A DNA stretch of 64,000 bases from Sutterella sp. AM11-39. GTDB lineage: Bacteria > Pseudomonadota > Gammaproteobacteria > Burkholderiales > Burkholderiaceae_F. Below, one piece after another: positions 44,505 through 55,270 of this stretch; positions within the stretch are counted from its first letter, which is position 1, and the number at the start of each line of letters is the position of its first letter. The DNA lies in contig NZ_QRLV01000004.1 in the NCBI RefSeq assembly GCF_003472385.1, positions 1 through 64,000 on the forward strand. Direction: 5' to 3'. The notes under the pieces are model-generated. The model was not told the origin of the DNA, did no database searches, and saw nothing but the letters and a program-made list of their open reading frames with translations. The translations under genes and the position numbers were made by a program.

Positions 44505-46721
44505 ATGAACAAAAGAGATTTCTCTTTCAAGCATTCCCTCACGACGTTGTCGGTCTGCTCCCTTTTGGCTTTTTCCTCAACTGCCGCTCTGGCTCAGACC
44601 GGCGACGCTCCCGTGTGGCGTACCGACCTGACGGGCGGCGAAACGACGACGTACGCGCTCTCCGACCTCGCTCCCGGCATGGCGGGCAAGCCAGTCAAGC
44701 TCACGGGTTCGAATAATTCGGGCTACTTCGACTTCACGGTCAAGCCCGATGAAGTGGTGACAAGCGGCGAACTGACGCTCAACTTCACCGTCTCGCCCTC
44801 AATGCTCGCCAACGTTACGCAGCTCAACATTTTCCTTAACGGCGAACTGCAGCAGACGGCCGCACTGTCGGCAAAGCAGATCGGCAAGCCCCAGTCGCTC
44901 GTCTTCAATCTCGACTCGAAGTCCTTCCGAACCGGCCAAAACCAAGTCCGCGTGGAATTCGTCGGCCACTATCAGACGGTTTGCGAAAACGCATCCAACC
45001 CTTCGCTTTGGATGGACATTGCCCCTGAAAGCGAACTCGCGCTCAACAAGGCTTTCGTGAGACTGCCCAACGACCTGTCGCAGTTCCCGGCCCCGTTCAT
45101 TTCCGAAGGCAACTCCGGACAGAACACGACTCTGCCGATCGTCTTTGCGCAGCAACCCACCGACAAGGAAGCCACGGCCGCAGCGATCGTCGCGGGCTAC
45201 ACCGGCAGCCTCTCTCAATGGGGCAAGGCCGAATTTCCGGTCTATTTCGGTGAAGTTCCTGCCAAGGGCCATTTCGTCGTGTTTGCCACGAACGAGCGCA
45301 AACCGGCATTCCTTTCGGAACTTCCCGCCTTCGAAGGCCCCCGCATTGAACTGCGCGACGTTCCGGGCGGTCAGCATGAAAAGATGCTCATCATCAGCGG
45401 CCGCAATGACGAAGATCTGGTCGTTGCCGCCAAGGTTCTCACGTCCGGTACGCAGATGATCGGTGACAACCACCGCGTGCGCGACTTCAAGGACGAACCC
45501 GTGCAAGGCGCCTACCAGGCTCCGAACTGGATCGATCCGCAGCAGGCCATGACGCTCAGTTCTCTGATGCGCTACCCGACGCAACTCACCTCTCGCGGTG
45601 CCGTTCTGCCTGCCATTCACCTCAACCTCAACATGGCGCCCGACATCTACGCCATCGATGGGGCCAAGGCTGAACTCAACCTCTTTTATCGCTACAGCAA
45701 ACCGGCCGAAGGTCAGGTCGCTCAGATGCGCGTACTCATGAATACGGCTCTTGCCGGCAGCGACAACATGGACAGCGGCACAGACCGCGCCCGCTCCGAA
45801 GTGCTTGTCCAGGCCGCTCCCGGCCCGCTTTTCTCGGCCGTAGGTCCGCGCGACGGCATGTCTCTTACAAACGACCTTTCGATCGAAGCCTTCTACGGTA
45901 CGCAGGCTCTTGAGGGTACGCCCGAAAACTGCCGTACCGTAGCCCTTCCGAGCCACAACTTCCAAATTGATCCCTCTTCGAGCATCGCCTTCAGCGGCTT
46001 TTATCACTACGCACAGCTGCCTGAAATCGCGCTCTACACGAAGGGCGGCTTCCCGTTCTCCAAGTACGCCGATCTGTCGCAAACGGTGGCTGTCCTCTCG
46101 GACGCCTCCAACGCTCAGTACGTGACAACGCTTCTGAACGCCATCGCCCGCATCTCGTCGGCCACGGGATCGGTACCGCTGCAGGTGACCGTCACCTCAA
46201 AGCTCGGCAACGATGTTTTGAAGGATAAGGACGTGCTCTACGTGGGCGGACTGCCCGCAAACATCACGAGCCTTAACAACGAAACGGCTCAGAATCTTGA
46301 AAAGGCCGTAACCGAAACGCTCGGCGGCAAGTCCGGCAAGACCGGCGTTGAAGATCCGGAAAACGCACCTCTGGCAGCTCTGCTTTCCGTGAAGTCGCCA
46401 GTTGACAGCAGTCGCGCCGTGGTGGCGCTGCTCTCCGACGGCTCGCGCGGCGCAAAGCTTTTGAACGATTCGCTGGCCGACCGCGCCCTGTTGCAGGACG
46501 CCTCGGGCGGCACGGTGTTCGTCTCTTCGCAAGGGTTGACCTCCTTTAAGCCTTCGCAAACCTGGTGGGTCGGCGATCTGCCGTGGTACCAGCGCGTTTG
46601 GGTCTCCTTTGCCAACCGTCCGTTCCTGTTGGTGCTCTGCGCCTTGATCGCCGCTGTTGTGGCCGGCTGGGGCATCTTCGCCGGCATGCGCCGTTGGCTG
46701 CGCGGCCGTTCGTCGCTCTAA
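44505..46721 (+). CDS. bcsB: Cellulose synthase regulatory subunit BcsB
   Basis: A periplasmic, membrane-anchored co-polymerase that guides cellulose from BcsA. 738 residues: signal peptide (about 1-31, ending ALAQ), alternating carbohydrate-binding and flavodoxin-like domains (landmarks YFDFTVKPDEVVTSGELTL, FVGHYQTVCENASNPSLW near residue 155, FYHYAQLPEIALYTKGGFPF near 500), and a single C-terminal membrane anchor (about 708-728) with a basic tail that docks on BcsA. It starts 21 bp after bcsA. Length is slightly under E. coli BcsB (779). Confidence 0.95.
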   Translation: MNKRDFSFKHSLTTLSVCSLLAFSSTAALAQTGDAPVWRTDLTGGETTTYALSDLAPGMAGKPVKLTGSNNSGYFDFTVKPDEVVTSGELTLNFTVSPSMLANVTQLNIFLNGELQQTAALSAKQIGKPQSLVFNLDSKSFRTGQNQVRVEFVGHYQTVCENASNPSLWMDIAPESELALNKAFVRLPNDLSQFPAPFISEGNSGQNTTLPIVFAQQPTDKEATAAAIVAGYTGSLSQWGKAEFPVYFGEVPAKGHFVVFATNERKPAFLSELPAFEGPRIELRDVPGGQHEKMLIISGRNDEDLVVAAKVLTSGTQMIGDNHRVRDFKDEPVQGAYQAPNWIDPQQAMTLSSLMRYPTQLTSRGAVLPAIHLNLNMAPDIYAIDGAKAELNLFYRYSKPAEGQVAQMRVLMNTALAGSDNMDSGTDRARSEVLVQAAPGPLFSAVGPRDGMSLTNDLSIEAFYGTQALEGTPENCRTVALPSHNFQIDPSSSIAFSGFYHYAQLPEIALYTKGGFPFSKYADLSQTVAVLSDASNAQYVTTLLNAIARISSATGSVPLQVTVTSKLGNDVLKDKDVLYVGGLPANITSLNNETAQNLEKAVTETLGGKSGKTGVEDPENAPLAALLSVKSPVDSSRAVVALLSDGSRGAKLLNDSLADRALLQDASGGTVFVSSQGLTSFKPSQTWWVGDLPWYQRVWVSFANRPFLLVLCALIAAVVAGWGIFAGMRRWLRGRSSL

Positions 46722-46740
46722 TCCGATGGGAGAACAAATC

Positions 46741-48132
46741 ATGAAATTCCTTTCCCGTTCGATTTGCGCCGCTTCCGTCTGTGCCGTGCTCGCCGGTCTG
46801 TCCGCCTCGGCCCAAGCCTGGGACAAGTGGGATGCCTTCAAGGCCGCAAACGTCAACGAATCCTTCCGTGTGGTGGACTACAGCGACATCCGCCGCATCA
46901 CCACCAGCGAAGGTCAGTCCTACGCCATGTTCTTTGCGCTGGTTGCGGGCGACAAAGACGCCTTTGACAAGCTCCTCGTGTGGACGGAAAACAATCTCGC
47001 CTCGGGCGACATCACCAAGTACAAGCCAGCATGGCTCTGGGGCAAACAAGGCAGCAGCTGGGGCATCATCGACAGCAACAATGCCGCCGACAGCGACATG
47101 TGGATCGCCTACTGTCTGCTTGAAGCCGGCCGCCTATGGGATCGTCCCGACTATACGGCCAAGGGCAAGGCCATGATGGACCTTCTTAAGAAGGACGTGC
47201 GCGACGTCAAGGGGCTGGGCAAGGTTCTGCTTCCCGGCTACAAGGGCTTTGAGCAGGAAAACTTCGTCACGCTCAACCCGTCCTACTATCCGGTCTTCAT
47301 CATGCGCCGCTTTGCGATGGAGGATAAGGACTGGAATACGATCGTCGAAGGCACGGTGCGCTCGCTCGTGCGTTCCGCTCCGCGCGGATACGCCCCCGAC
47401 TGGGTGCGTTTCGACCGCCAGGGCAAGGTTATTCCTGAAAAGGGAGCCGATTATGTTCTGGGCTCCTACAACGCCATCCGCACCTATATGTGGGCCGCAA
47501 TGATGTCGCCTGCTGACCCCGTGCATGACGTGCTCGTTGAACATTTCGAACCGTTTGCCAAGCTCACGCGCGACACGAATATGCCGCCCGAAAAGATCAA
47601 CATCATCACGGGCGAACGTCACGGCTACGGTTCGCCGGGGTTTGCCGCCTGCGTGCTTGAACTTCTCGGTAAGGGCCCCACGCAGGACTACCTGCGCACC
47701 GTGATCGAAAACGATCCGATCATCGGCGAAAACTACTACCGCAACACGCTGATGCTCTACGCCATCGGCTTTGACCGCGGTTTGTATCGCTTTGATCGTA
47801 ACGGCTACCTGCTGATCTCACCCAAGGCGCAGCTCACCCAGGTTCCGCCCAAGGCCGCCGTGCCGGTCGACAAGTCCGTCGAGAAGGACGAACATCAGGA
47901 AGAATCCGAAGAGGCGCCCGAGCAAAACCAGGCCGCGGGCAACGCTACGCCTGCGCCCGCAGACAACGCTCCGAAGGCTGTGCAGCTGCCGGCACAGGCC
48001 GCTGCCCCCGTGGCTCCTGCCGACAACGCCGCACCGGCCGCTCCCGCTGCTGCCGCACCCGCCCCTGCCGCCGTTTCGGCACCGGCTCCTGTGAGCAGCG
48101 CTCCTGCAACGACTGAGGAAACCAACAAGTGA
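46741..48132 (+). CDS. bcsZ: Periplasmic GH8 endoglucanase BcsZ with altered active site
   Basis: A GH8 endo-1,4-beta-glucanase that trims or clears cellulose chains in the periplasm. 463 residues from ATG 46741 with signal peptide (about 1-25). The catalytic acid is Glu57 in TTSEGQSYAMF, and NAADSDMWIAYCLLEAG is conserved. The position equal to the E. coli catalytic Asp243 (SYDAIRVYMW) is Asn244 here (SYNAIRTYMW). Some GH8 subgroups use Asn there with the base elsewhere, so inactivity is not proved. After about residue 375 comes an acidic then Ala/Pro-rich tail of about 85 residues absent from E. coli BcsZ. It lies between bcsB (20 bp) and bcsG (4-bp overlap). Confidence 0.92.
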   Translation: MKFLSRSICAASVCAVLAGLSASAQAWDKWDAFKAANVNESFRVVDYSDIRRITTSEGQSYAMFFALVAGDKDAFDKLLVWTENNLASGDITKYKPAWLWGKQGSSWGIIDSNNAADSDMWIAYCLLEAGRLWDRPDYTAKGKAMMDLLKKDVRDVKGLGKVLLPGYKGFEQENFVTLNPSYYPVFIMRRFAMEDKDWNTIVEGTVRSLVRSAPRGYAPDWVRFDRQGKVIPEKGADYVLGSYNAIRTYMWAAMMSPADPVHDVLVEHFEPFAKLTRDTNMPPEKINIITGERHGYGSPGFAACVLELLGKGPTQDYLRTVIENDPIIGENYYRNTLMLYAIGFDRGLYRFDRNGYLLISPKAQLTQVPPKAAVPVDKSVEKDEHQEESEEAPEQNQAAGNATPAPADNAPKAVQLPAQAAAPVAPADNAAPAAPAAAAPAPAAVSAPAPVSSAPATTEETNK

Positions 48133-49781
48133 AATCCGTCGGAAACTTTACCGGACGCATGGTCGGCGGCCTCGGGTTATGGAACGTCTACTTCATCTGC
48201 AAGTTCTTCCTCACCCAACTCGGCTATCTGAGGCTTGAGCTTTTCGCCAACATCGCCCTTTTCTGCTTCCTGCTGCTGCCCGCCAACTCCAAGGGCATGC
48301 GCTTTTTGAAGCAGCTCATCGCGCTTGGCTGCGGCATTGCGCTTCTGTGGTCAGAAAGCTGGCTTCCCGGACCGCAGAGCATCATGGCCAATGCCTCAGG
48401 CATCACAGGCTTTTCTGTGAACTACGTCCTGCAGCTCATCTGGGACTTCATCAACTGGCGCATGGTCTTTGCGGGCTTTGCGATCCTGTTGATCTACTAC
48501 GCCGCGCGCGACTTCATTCGTGTTACGGCCATCACCGGCTGCTGGCTGCTGTTCCTCGTGGTCTCGCCCTTCTTCGGTTCGGCCCCCTCTCAGCAGAGCA
48601 ATCTCGTGCCGCAGACGGCCGCAGGCAAAACCGCCGTCGGCAACCCGGCTGATACGGCCGCGGCTTTGGCCGCCGCCAAGGGTACCGCTCAGGGAGAAGT
48701 CACTTCCGAAGAAATCGACAAGTGGTACCAGACGTTCATCGCATATGAAAAGGACCGCGTGGCGCAGTTCCCGGACTCGATCAAACCAAAGGACACTCCC
48801 TTTGACATCGTGATCCTTAACATCTGCTCGCTTTCGACCGACGACCTGATTGCGTCCAACCTGATCAATAACCGTACTTTCAGTCAGTTCAACATCCGCT
48901 TTGATCACTTCAATTCGGCCACCTCGTACTCGGGCCCGGCCGCATTGCGTCTGTTAAACGGCGCCTGCGGTCAGCCTTCTCACGAAGCGCTCTACGATAC
49001 GCGTCGTCCCGAATGCGAGATCATGAACCGACTCGATTCGCTCGGCTTCAAGCAGCACCTGTTCCTCGACCACAGCGGCGTTTACGACAACTACCTCAAC
49101 GCCATGCGCACGCAGGCAGGTCTCACCGCTCCCTTCGAGCGCCGCCGCTATCCTGTGAAGTACGTGAGCTTTAACGACGAGGAAATTGCCGACACGCTTT
49201 CCGTGTTCCGCCACTGGCGCAGCGTCGTCAACAAGGCTAAGGACCCGCGCAGCGTCTCTCTCTTTAACTTCATCGCCCTGCACGACGGCAACCGTCAGCC
49301 CGGTAAGTCGCGTTGGGAAGAGTTTGAACCGCGCGCCCGCGCCTTTATTGATGCACTCGACGTCTTTATCGCCGATCTGCAAAAGAGTAAGCGCAAGGTG
49401 ATGCTCATCATCGTTCCGGAACACGGCGCTGCCGTTCGAGGCGATCGCATCCAGACCCCGCGTTTGCGCGACATCCCGAGCCGCCGCATTACGCAGGTGC
49501 CGGTGATGGTGAAGTTCTTCGGTCTCAACAAGCTGCCGAAGACCCCGGTGCATGTTACGTCCGATACGAGCTACCTCGCCCTGTCGACGCTCATCGGCCG
49601 TGTCATCGAAACGAACTACTTCAGTAAGCCCGAAGGCGCCGTTCCGATGGCCGATCTTGTGAACGACCTGCCCACGACACACATGGTAAGCGAAAACGCT
49701 CAGGCCATGGTGCTCGAATACAAGGGCAAGGACTATCTGAAGATGTCCAAGGGCACTTGGCGCCCGTACGACGCCGATTAG
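48129..49781 (+). CDS. bcsG: Cellulose phosphoethanolamine transferase BcsG
   Basis: An inner-membrane enzyme that attaches phosphoethanolamine to cellulose. 550 residues, closely following E. coli BcsG along its length: N-terminal membrane bundle (about 15-165), variable linker, then a periplasmic zinc-dependent alkaline-phosphatase-like domain. Metal and catalytic residues are visible: NICSLS (zinc Cys), NSATSYSGPAALRL with the nucleophile Ser near 266, LHDGN (His) and VPEHGAA (Glu-His). The GTG start overlaps the bcsZ stop (GTGA). No bcsF, its usual small partner, is present. It ends at a strong terminator, closing the operon. Confidence 0.95.
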   Translation: MKSVGNFTGRMVGGLGLWNVYFICKFFLTQLGYLRLELFANIALFCFLLLPANSKGMRFLKQLIALGCGIALLWSESWLPGPQSIMANASGITGFSVNYVLQLIWDFINWRMVFAGFAILLIYYAARDFIRVTAITGCWLLFLVVSPFFGSAPSQQSNLVPQTAAGKTAVGNPADTAAALAAAKGTAQGEVTSEEIDKWYQTFIAYEKDRVAQFPDSIKPKDTPFDIVILNICSLSTDDLIASNLINNRTFSQFNIRFDHFNSATSYSGPAALRLLNGACGQPSHEALYDTRRPECEIMNRLDSLGFKQHLFLDHSGVYDNYLNAMRTQAGLTAPFERRRYPVKYVSFNDEEIADTLSVFRHWRSVVNKAKDPRSVSLFNFIALHDGNRQPGKSRWEEFEPRARAFIDALDVFIADLQKSKRKVMLIIVPEHGAAVRGDRIQTPRLRDIPSRRITQVPVMVKFFGLNKLPKTPVHVTSDTSYLALSTLIGRVIETNYFSKPEGAVPMADLVNDLPTTHMVSENAQAMVLEYKGKDYLKMSKGTWRPYDAD

Positions 49782-49809
49782 TCGACGTCCGCTTCACACC
49801 CTCGCAAAG

Positions 49810-49832
49810 AGTCCGCTTCGGCGGACTTTTTG
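49810..49832 (+). terminator. Terminator of the bcs operon
   Basis: Perfect 7-bp stem agtccgc-ttcg-gcggact with a stable UUCG loop, followed by five T. Confidence 0.9.
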
Positions 49833-49841
49833 CTATCCGGC

Positions 49842-49879
49842 AAAAAAAGCCCCGGAGAAAACAGACTTCTTTCCGGGGC
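49842..49879 (-). terminator. Terminator of the ilv operon
   Basis: On the minus strand the 8-bp stem gccccgga/tccggggc (49849-49856 and 49872-49879) is followed by seven T. It lies 46 bp after the ilvC stop, back to back with the bcs terminator. Confidence 0.9.
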
Positions 49880-49925
49880 TTCAGATCAGCGGCTCGAGAC
49901 CGGAAAAGGCCTCAGGGCTCAATTT

Positions 49926-51475
<1,550 letters not shown>

Positions 51476-51477
51476 TC

Positions 51478-53223
51478 TTACTTCTCCTCCGAAAGAACCA
51501 TCTCGGTAAGCCCCTGGCCGGGTCCCACCATCGGACGCACCGGCTCTTCGCGCTCGATGTGCACGTCAACGAACACAAGGTCGTCCTTGTACTTGCCGAA
51601 GGCCTCCTCAATGCAGCGATCGAGCTCTTCGTAGGTGGTGGCGCGCAAGCCGACGTGACCGTAGCTCTCAACGAGCTTGACGAAGTCGGGCTGAACCTCC
51701 ATCACCGATTCACTCATGTGACCGTTGTAGTAGGCGCGCTGCCAAACGGCGACCATGCCGAGGTAGGCGTTGTTGAGCAGGAAGATCTTGGGCTTGACGC
51801 CATACTGCTTGGCGGTGCCCAGTTCTTGAATGTTCATCTGAATGGAACCGTCGCCGGTAAAGCACACGACGTCCTCGTCGGGATGCGCAAAGCACGCGCC
51901 GATCGCTGCCGGGAATCCGTAGCCCATCGTGCCCAGACCGCCGCTCGTAAGCCACCTGCGCGGTTTGCGCAGCTTGAGGTATTGAGCGCACCACATCTGA
52001 TGCTCGCCCACGTCGGTGGCATAAATGGCCTCTCCCTTGGTCTTTTGCCAGACGCGTTCGATCACGGCCTGCGGGCGGATCGGGCCCTCAGGATTGACGG
52101 TGTACTTGAGGCACTGCATCGCGCGCCAACCGTCGATACGCTTATTCCATGCAGCCAGTTCGTTTTCATCGAGCCTCTCGGTCGTCGTTTCCAGAATGCC
52201 GACCATTTCCTTGAGCACTTCATAGACATCGCCCACGATGGGAATGTCCGTCGTCACGTTCTTGGAGATCGAGCTCGGGTCGATGTCGATCTGTACGATC
52301 GTGTGGGGATTGGCTTCAAAATCCGAGGGGCAGCCAATCACACGGTCGTCGAATCGGGCGCCGACGGCAAAAAGAACGTCGCAGTGCTGCATGGCCATGT
52401 TGGCTTCATAGGTGCCATGCATGCCGACCATACCCAGATGCTTTTCGTCACATCCGTCAAAGGCACCCAGGCCCATAAGTGTCGAGACCACCGGGTAGCC
52501 GGTGAGCTGCGCAAAACGGTTGACCAGCTCGCTTGCGGACGTCGATGTCGCACCGCCGCCCACGTACAGAAGCGGACGCTTGGCCGAAAGCAGAACCTGC
52601 ATGGCCTTCTTGATCTGGCCGCTGTGGCCGCGCGTCACAGGACGGTAGCTCACGATGTCGCAGCTCTTGGGATACTCGAAGGCACAGCTTCCGCACTGCA
52701 CGTCCTTGGGCAGATCCACCAGAACGGGACCGGGGCGGCCGGTTCTTGCAATATAGAAAGCCTTCTTGATGGTGGCCGCAAGATCGCGCACGTCCTTGAC
52801 AAGGTAGTTGTGCTTGACACACGGACGGGTAATGCCCACCGTATCGCACTCCTGGAAGGCGTCAGTGCCGATGAGGCTCGTGCCGACCTGGCCGCTGAAG
52901 ACGACCATCGGAATGCTGTCGGCATAGGCCGTGGCAATGCCCGTGACGGCGTTGGTGGCTCCGGGGCCGGACGTCACCAAAGCAACGCCGATCTTGTTCG
53001 TGCAGCGCGAATAGGCGTCGGCGGCGTGAACCGCTGCCTGTTCATGACGCACGAGCACATGCTTGAAGTACTTCTGCTTGTAGATCTCATCGTAGATCGG
53101 AAGAACCGCTCCTCCCGGATAGCCGAAAACGTATTCGACTCCCTCGGCATGAAGAGCTTCGATGAGAATCTTCGCGCCGGTCATCACCGGTGCGGCGGCG
53201 CCGTTCTCTTCTGTGGTCTGCAT
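51478..53223 (-). CDS. ilvI: Acetolactate synthase large (catalytic) subunit
   Basis: A thiamine-diphosphate and FAD enzyme condensing two pyruvates to acetolactate, or pyruvate with 2-oxobutanoate. 581 residues with the three TPP-enzyme domains: GYPGGAVLPIYDEIYK near the N-terminus including the catalytic Glu region (VRHEQAAVHAAD), an FAD-binding middle domain, and the TPP motif GDGSIQMNIQELGTAKQYGVKPKIFLLNN near 445. First of ilvI-ilvH-ilvC. Branched-chain-amino-acid attenuation would be expected, but no leader peptide rich in Leu/Ile/Val is visible upstream. Confidence 0.96.
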   Translation of the reverse strand: MQTTEENGAAAPVMTGAKILIEALHAEGVEYVFGYPGGAVLPIYDEIYKQKYFKHVLVRHEQAAVHAADAYSRCTNKIGVALVTSGPGATNAVTGIATAYADSIPMVVFSGQVGTSLIGTDAFQECDTVGITRPCVKHNYLVKDVRDLAATIKKAFYIARTGRPGPVLVDLPKDVQCGSCAFEYPKSCDIVSYRPVTRGHSGQIKKAMQVLLSAKRPLLYVGGGATSTSASELVNRFAQLTGYPVVSTLMGLGAFDGCDEKHLGMVGMHGTYEANMAMQHCDVLFAVGARFDDRVIGCPSDFEANPHTIVQIDIDPSSISKNVTTDIPIVGDVYEVLKEMVGILETTTERLDENELAAWNKRIDGWRAMQCLKYTVNPEGPIRPQAVIERVWQKTKGEAIYATDVGEHQMWCAQYLKLRKPRRWLTSGGLGTMGYGFPAAIGACFAHPDEDVVCFTGDGSIQMNIQELGTAKQYGVKPKIFLLNNAYLGMVAVWQRAYYNGHMSESVMEVQPDFVKLVESYGHVGLRATTYEELDRCIEEAFGKYKDDLVFVDVHIEREEPVRPMVGPGQGLTEMVLSEEK

Positions 53224-53709
53224 AGGAAAATCGTTCCCTGTTGTTTCACATCCATGGCTTTGTTATGGGGTATCTTCGGATGTGCTTCGTGCCGTGGGGC
53301 GGCAGCAGGGTAAGGTTGTGCGGTGGCGTGCTGCCCGTGGGAGCACAGGTACCGGCTTGACACCGTTCGCCGCCCGCCTCTGCGGTAACAGAAGACGTCC
53401 GAAGGTGCGTTGCGTGCCGTGGTATGCAAAGAATTTCACAACGCATCAACTAATTTATCGTTTTTCAAACGAAAAGCCAAAGGGGCGAAACAACTTGAGG
53501 CTGGTTTCCTTGCGGGTTTTAAGCTTTTGTCAAATGCGGTAAGATGCCGTTCTTAGGGAGAATTTATTAGAACGGCTCCGTGCGCGTCTGTCGGATACCA
53601 TTTTTTAATATCCAAGAAGCCCTTGCACGAGATCGACCTCAGATAACAGTCGGCTAACAGCCGGCGCCTTCCGTTCCCCCTCACTCAACACAAACAAACC
53701 AAAAAAAAC
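53224..53709. other. Divergent region between ilvI and the first NSS gene
   Basis: 486 bp. On the ilv side I see a candidate promoter (53452-53480) and a leader of roughly 230 nt with no Leu/Ile/Val-rich peptide. On the NSS side a perfect 8-bp hairpin gccgttct/agaacggc (53546-53553 and 53569-53576) stands about 135 bp before the start, which has only a weak ribosome binding site in an A-rich run. Minus-strand frames of 67-81 codons here are not convincing. Confidence 0.45.
53452..53480 (-). promoter_or_regulatory. Candidate promoter of the ilv operon
   Basis: On the minus strand TTGGCT, a 17-bp spacer and TAAATT precede a leader of roughly 230 nt. The fit to sigma-70 is moderate. Confidence 0.35.
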
Positions 53710-55041
53710 ATGGCTACCACCGCAACAACTTGGGGTTCCAGGATCGGCTTTATTTTGGCCGGCGCAGGCTCGGCAATCGGCCTGGGCTCCATCTGGAAAT
53801 TCCCGTTCTGGGCCGGCATCAACGGCGGCTCGGGCTTCATCATTCCGTACATTATCTTTACGTTCACGATCGGCATCACGCTGCTGATCGCCGAACTCGT
53901 CGTGGGACGCGCCGGCCGCGGTTCGGCCCTGCATGCACTCAAGCACCTCGGCGGACCGGCTTTCTCGATCATGGGCGGCATAGCCGTTCTCACGTCCTTC
54001 GTGATTCTGTCCTACTACTCCGTGGTCGGCGGCTGGTGCGTGAAGTATCTCTTTGACAGCCTCGGCGGCAGTCTCGTGACCAACGACCCGAAGGTTCTGC
54101 AGGCAACGTTCGGCGCTTTGGTGGGCGACGGCCTCACCAATTCGCTGTGGCACCTCTCCTTCCTCACGCTCACCTGCGGCGTGGTGGCCCTGGGTGTGGT
54201 AAACGGCATCGAGCGCCTCTCGAAGTACCTGCTGCCCACGCTCTTCATCCTGATGATCGTCATCATGATCCGTTCGCTGTCGTTGCCCGGAGCCATGGAG
54301 GGCGTGAAGTTCCTCTTTGACTTCAGCTTTGACAAGCTTACCTGGATGAGTGTTCTCAACGCCATGGGCTTTACCTTCTTCAGTCTGTCTCTGGGGTGCG
54401 GCATCATGGTGACATACGGTGCCTATCTGAAGGACTCCACCGACATTCCCAACTCCTCGCTGTGGATCGCCTACCTCGCCATTCAGACAGCGCTTCTCGC
54501 CGGTCTCATGATCATGCCCGCCGTGTTCGCCATGGGACAAGATCCCAATGCAGGCCCCGGGCTCGTATTTGTGACCATTCCGTTTATCTTCTCGCAGATT
54601 CCGTTTGGCTGGTTCTTCATGATTCTCTTTAGCGTGTGCCTGCTCGTAGCCGCGTTGACGAGTTCGGTGTCGCTGCTGGAAGTCTGCATCGCCTATCTGC
54701 AGAACGAATGGCACATGAAACGCATCAGCGCTTCGATCCTGTGCTACGTCGGCCTTGCCCTGCTGGGCTTCGTCTCGGCGCTTTCCTTCGGCATATGGAG
54801 CGACGTGAAGATCTTCGATCGCATCATCTTCGATTTCCTCGACTGGTTCTGCTCGAACATCATGATGCCGCTGGGCGGTCTGTCGATTGCGCTTCTGGCA
54901 GGTTGGAAGGCCTGGAACTCGACCTACGTGCAAGTCAATCTGGTTAAGAAGTACAGCGCTTCGGCCAATGCCTTCATCAAGTTCTCGCTGCGCTTCCTTG
55001 CCCCCTTGCTGGTGCTCGTTGTGGTCGCCACGGGCGTCTGA
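53710..55041 (+). CDS. NSS-family sodium-dependent transporter, copy 1
   Basis: A 443-residue LeuT-fold symporter of the neurotransmitter:sodium family with 11-12 helices. TM1 has the unwound substrate/sodium site GFILAGAGSAIGLGSIWKFP. TM6 has the NAMGFTFFSLSLGCG motif. Bacterial members import hydrophobic or aromatic amino acids with Na+; the exact substrate is unknown. It is followed by a terminator and then a second paralogue in tandem, and is divergent from the ilv operon. Confidence 0.92.
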   Translation: MATTATTWGSRIGFILAGAGSAIGLGSIWKFPFWAGINGGSGFIIPYIIFTFTIGITLLIAELVVGRAGRGSALHALKHLGGPAFSIMGGIAVLTSFVILSYYSVVGGWCVKYLFDSLGGSLVTNDPKVLQATFGALVGDGLTNSLWHLSFLTLTCGVVALGVVNGIERLSKYLLPTLFILMIVIMIRSLSLPGAMEGVKFLFDFSFDKLTWMSVLNAMGFTFFSLSLGCGIMVTYGAYLKDSTDIPNSSLWIAYLAIQTALLAGLMIMPAVFAMGQDPNAGPGLVFVTIPFIFSQIPFGWFFMILFSVCLLVAALTSSVSLLEVCIAYLQNEWHMKRISASILCYVGLALLGFVSALSFGIWSDVKIFDRIIFDFLDWFCSNIMMPLGGLSIALLAGWKAWNSTYVQVNLVKKYSASANAFIKFSLRFLAPLLVLVVVATGV

Positions 55042-55064
55042 GGCTCACCGCAAACGCACAAACT

Positions 55065-55114
55065 GCGCCGCATCGTACGCCTCTCGCCGAGGCTGCCTGC
55101 GGCGCTGTTTTTTT
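55065..55114 (+). terminator. Terminator between the two NSS genes
   Basis: Perfect 8-bp arms gcgccgca/tgcggcgc (55065-55072 and 55098-55105), then tg and seven T. The 25-base loop can fold further. Confidence 0.75.
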
Positions 55115-55270
55115 CCAGCTTCGGTGTATTTTTTTGTTTGCTGAGTGATTGTTTGCCCGTCGGCATCCGTTTTAGCATCCCAAAGATGCTATAAAGATGA
55201 ATTCAGAGCGGTTTGCAATAAGTCTTGGCTTAAATCGCCCTACGTATAAGAATATTTCAGGGACACATCA

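Noticed and set aside
53224..53451. Leu/Ile/Val-rich attenuator peptide before ilvI
   Set aside because: Frames in the leader lack runs of branched-chain codons and no terminator/antiterminator pair was visible.
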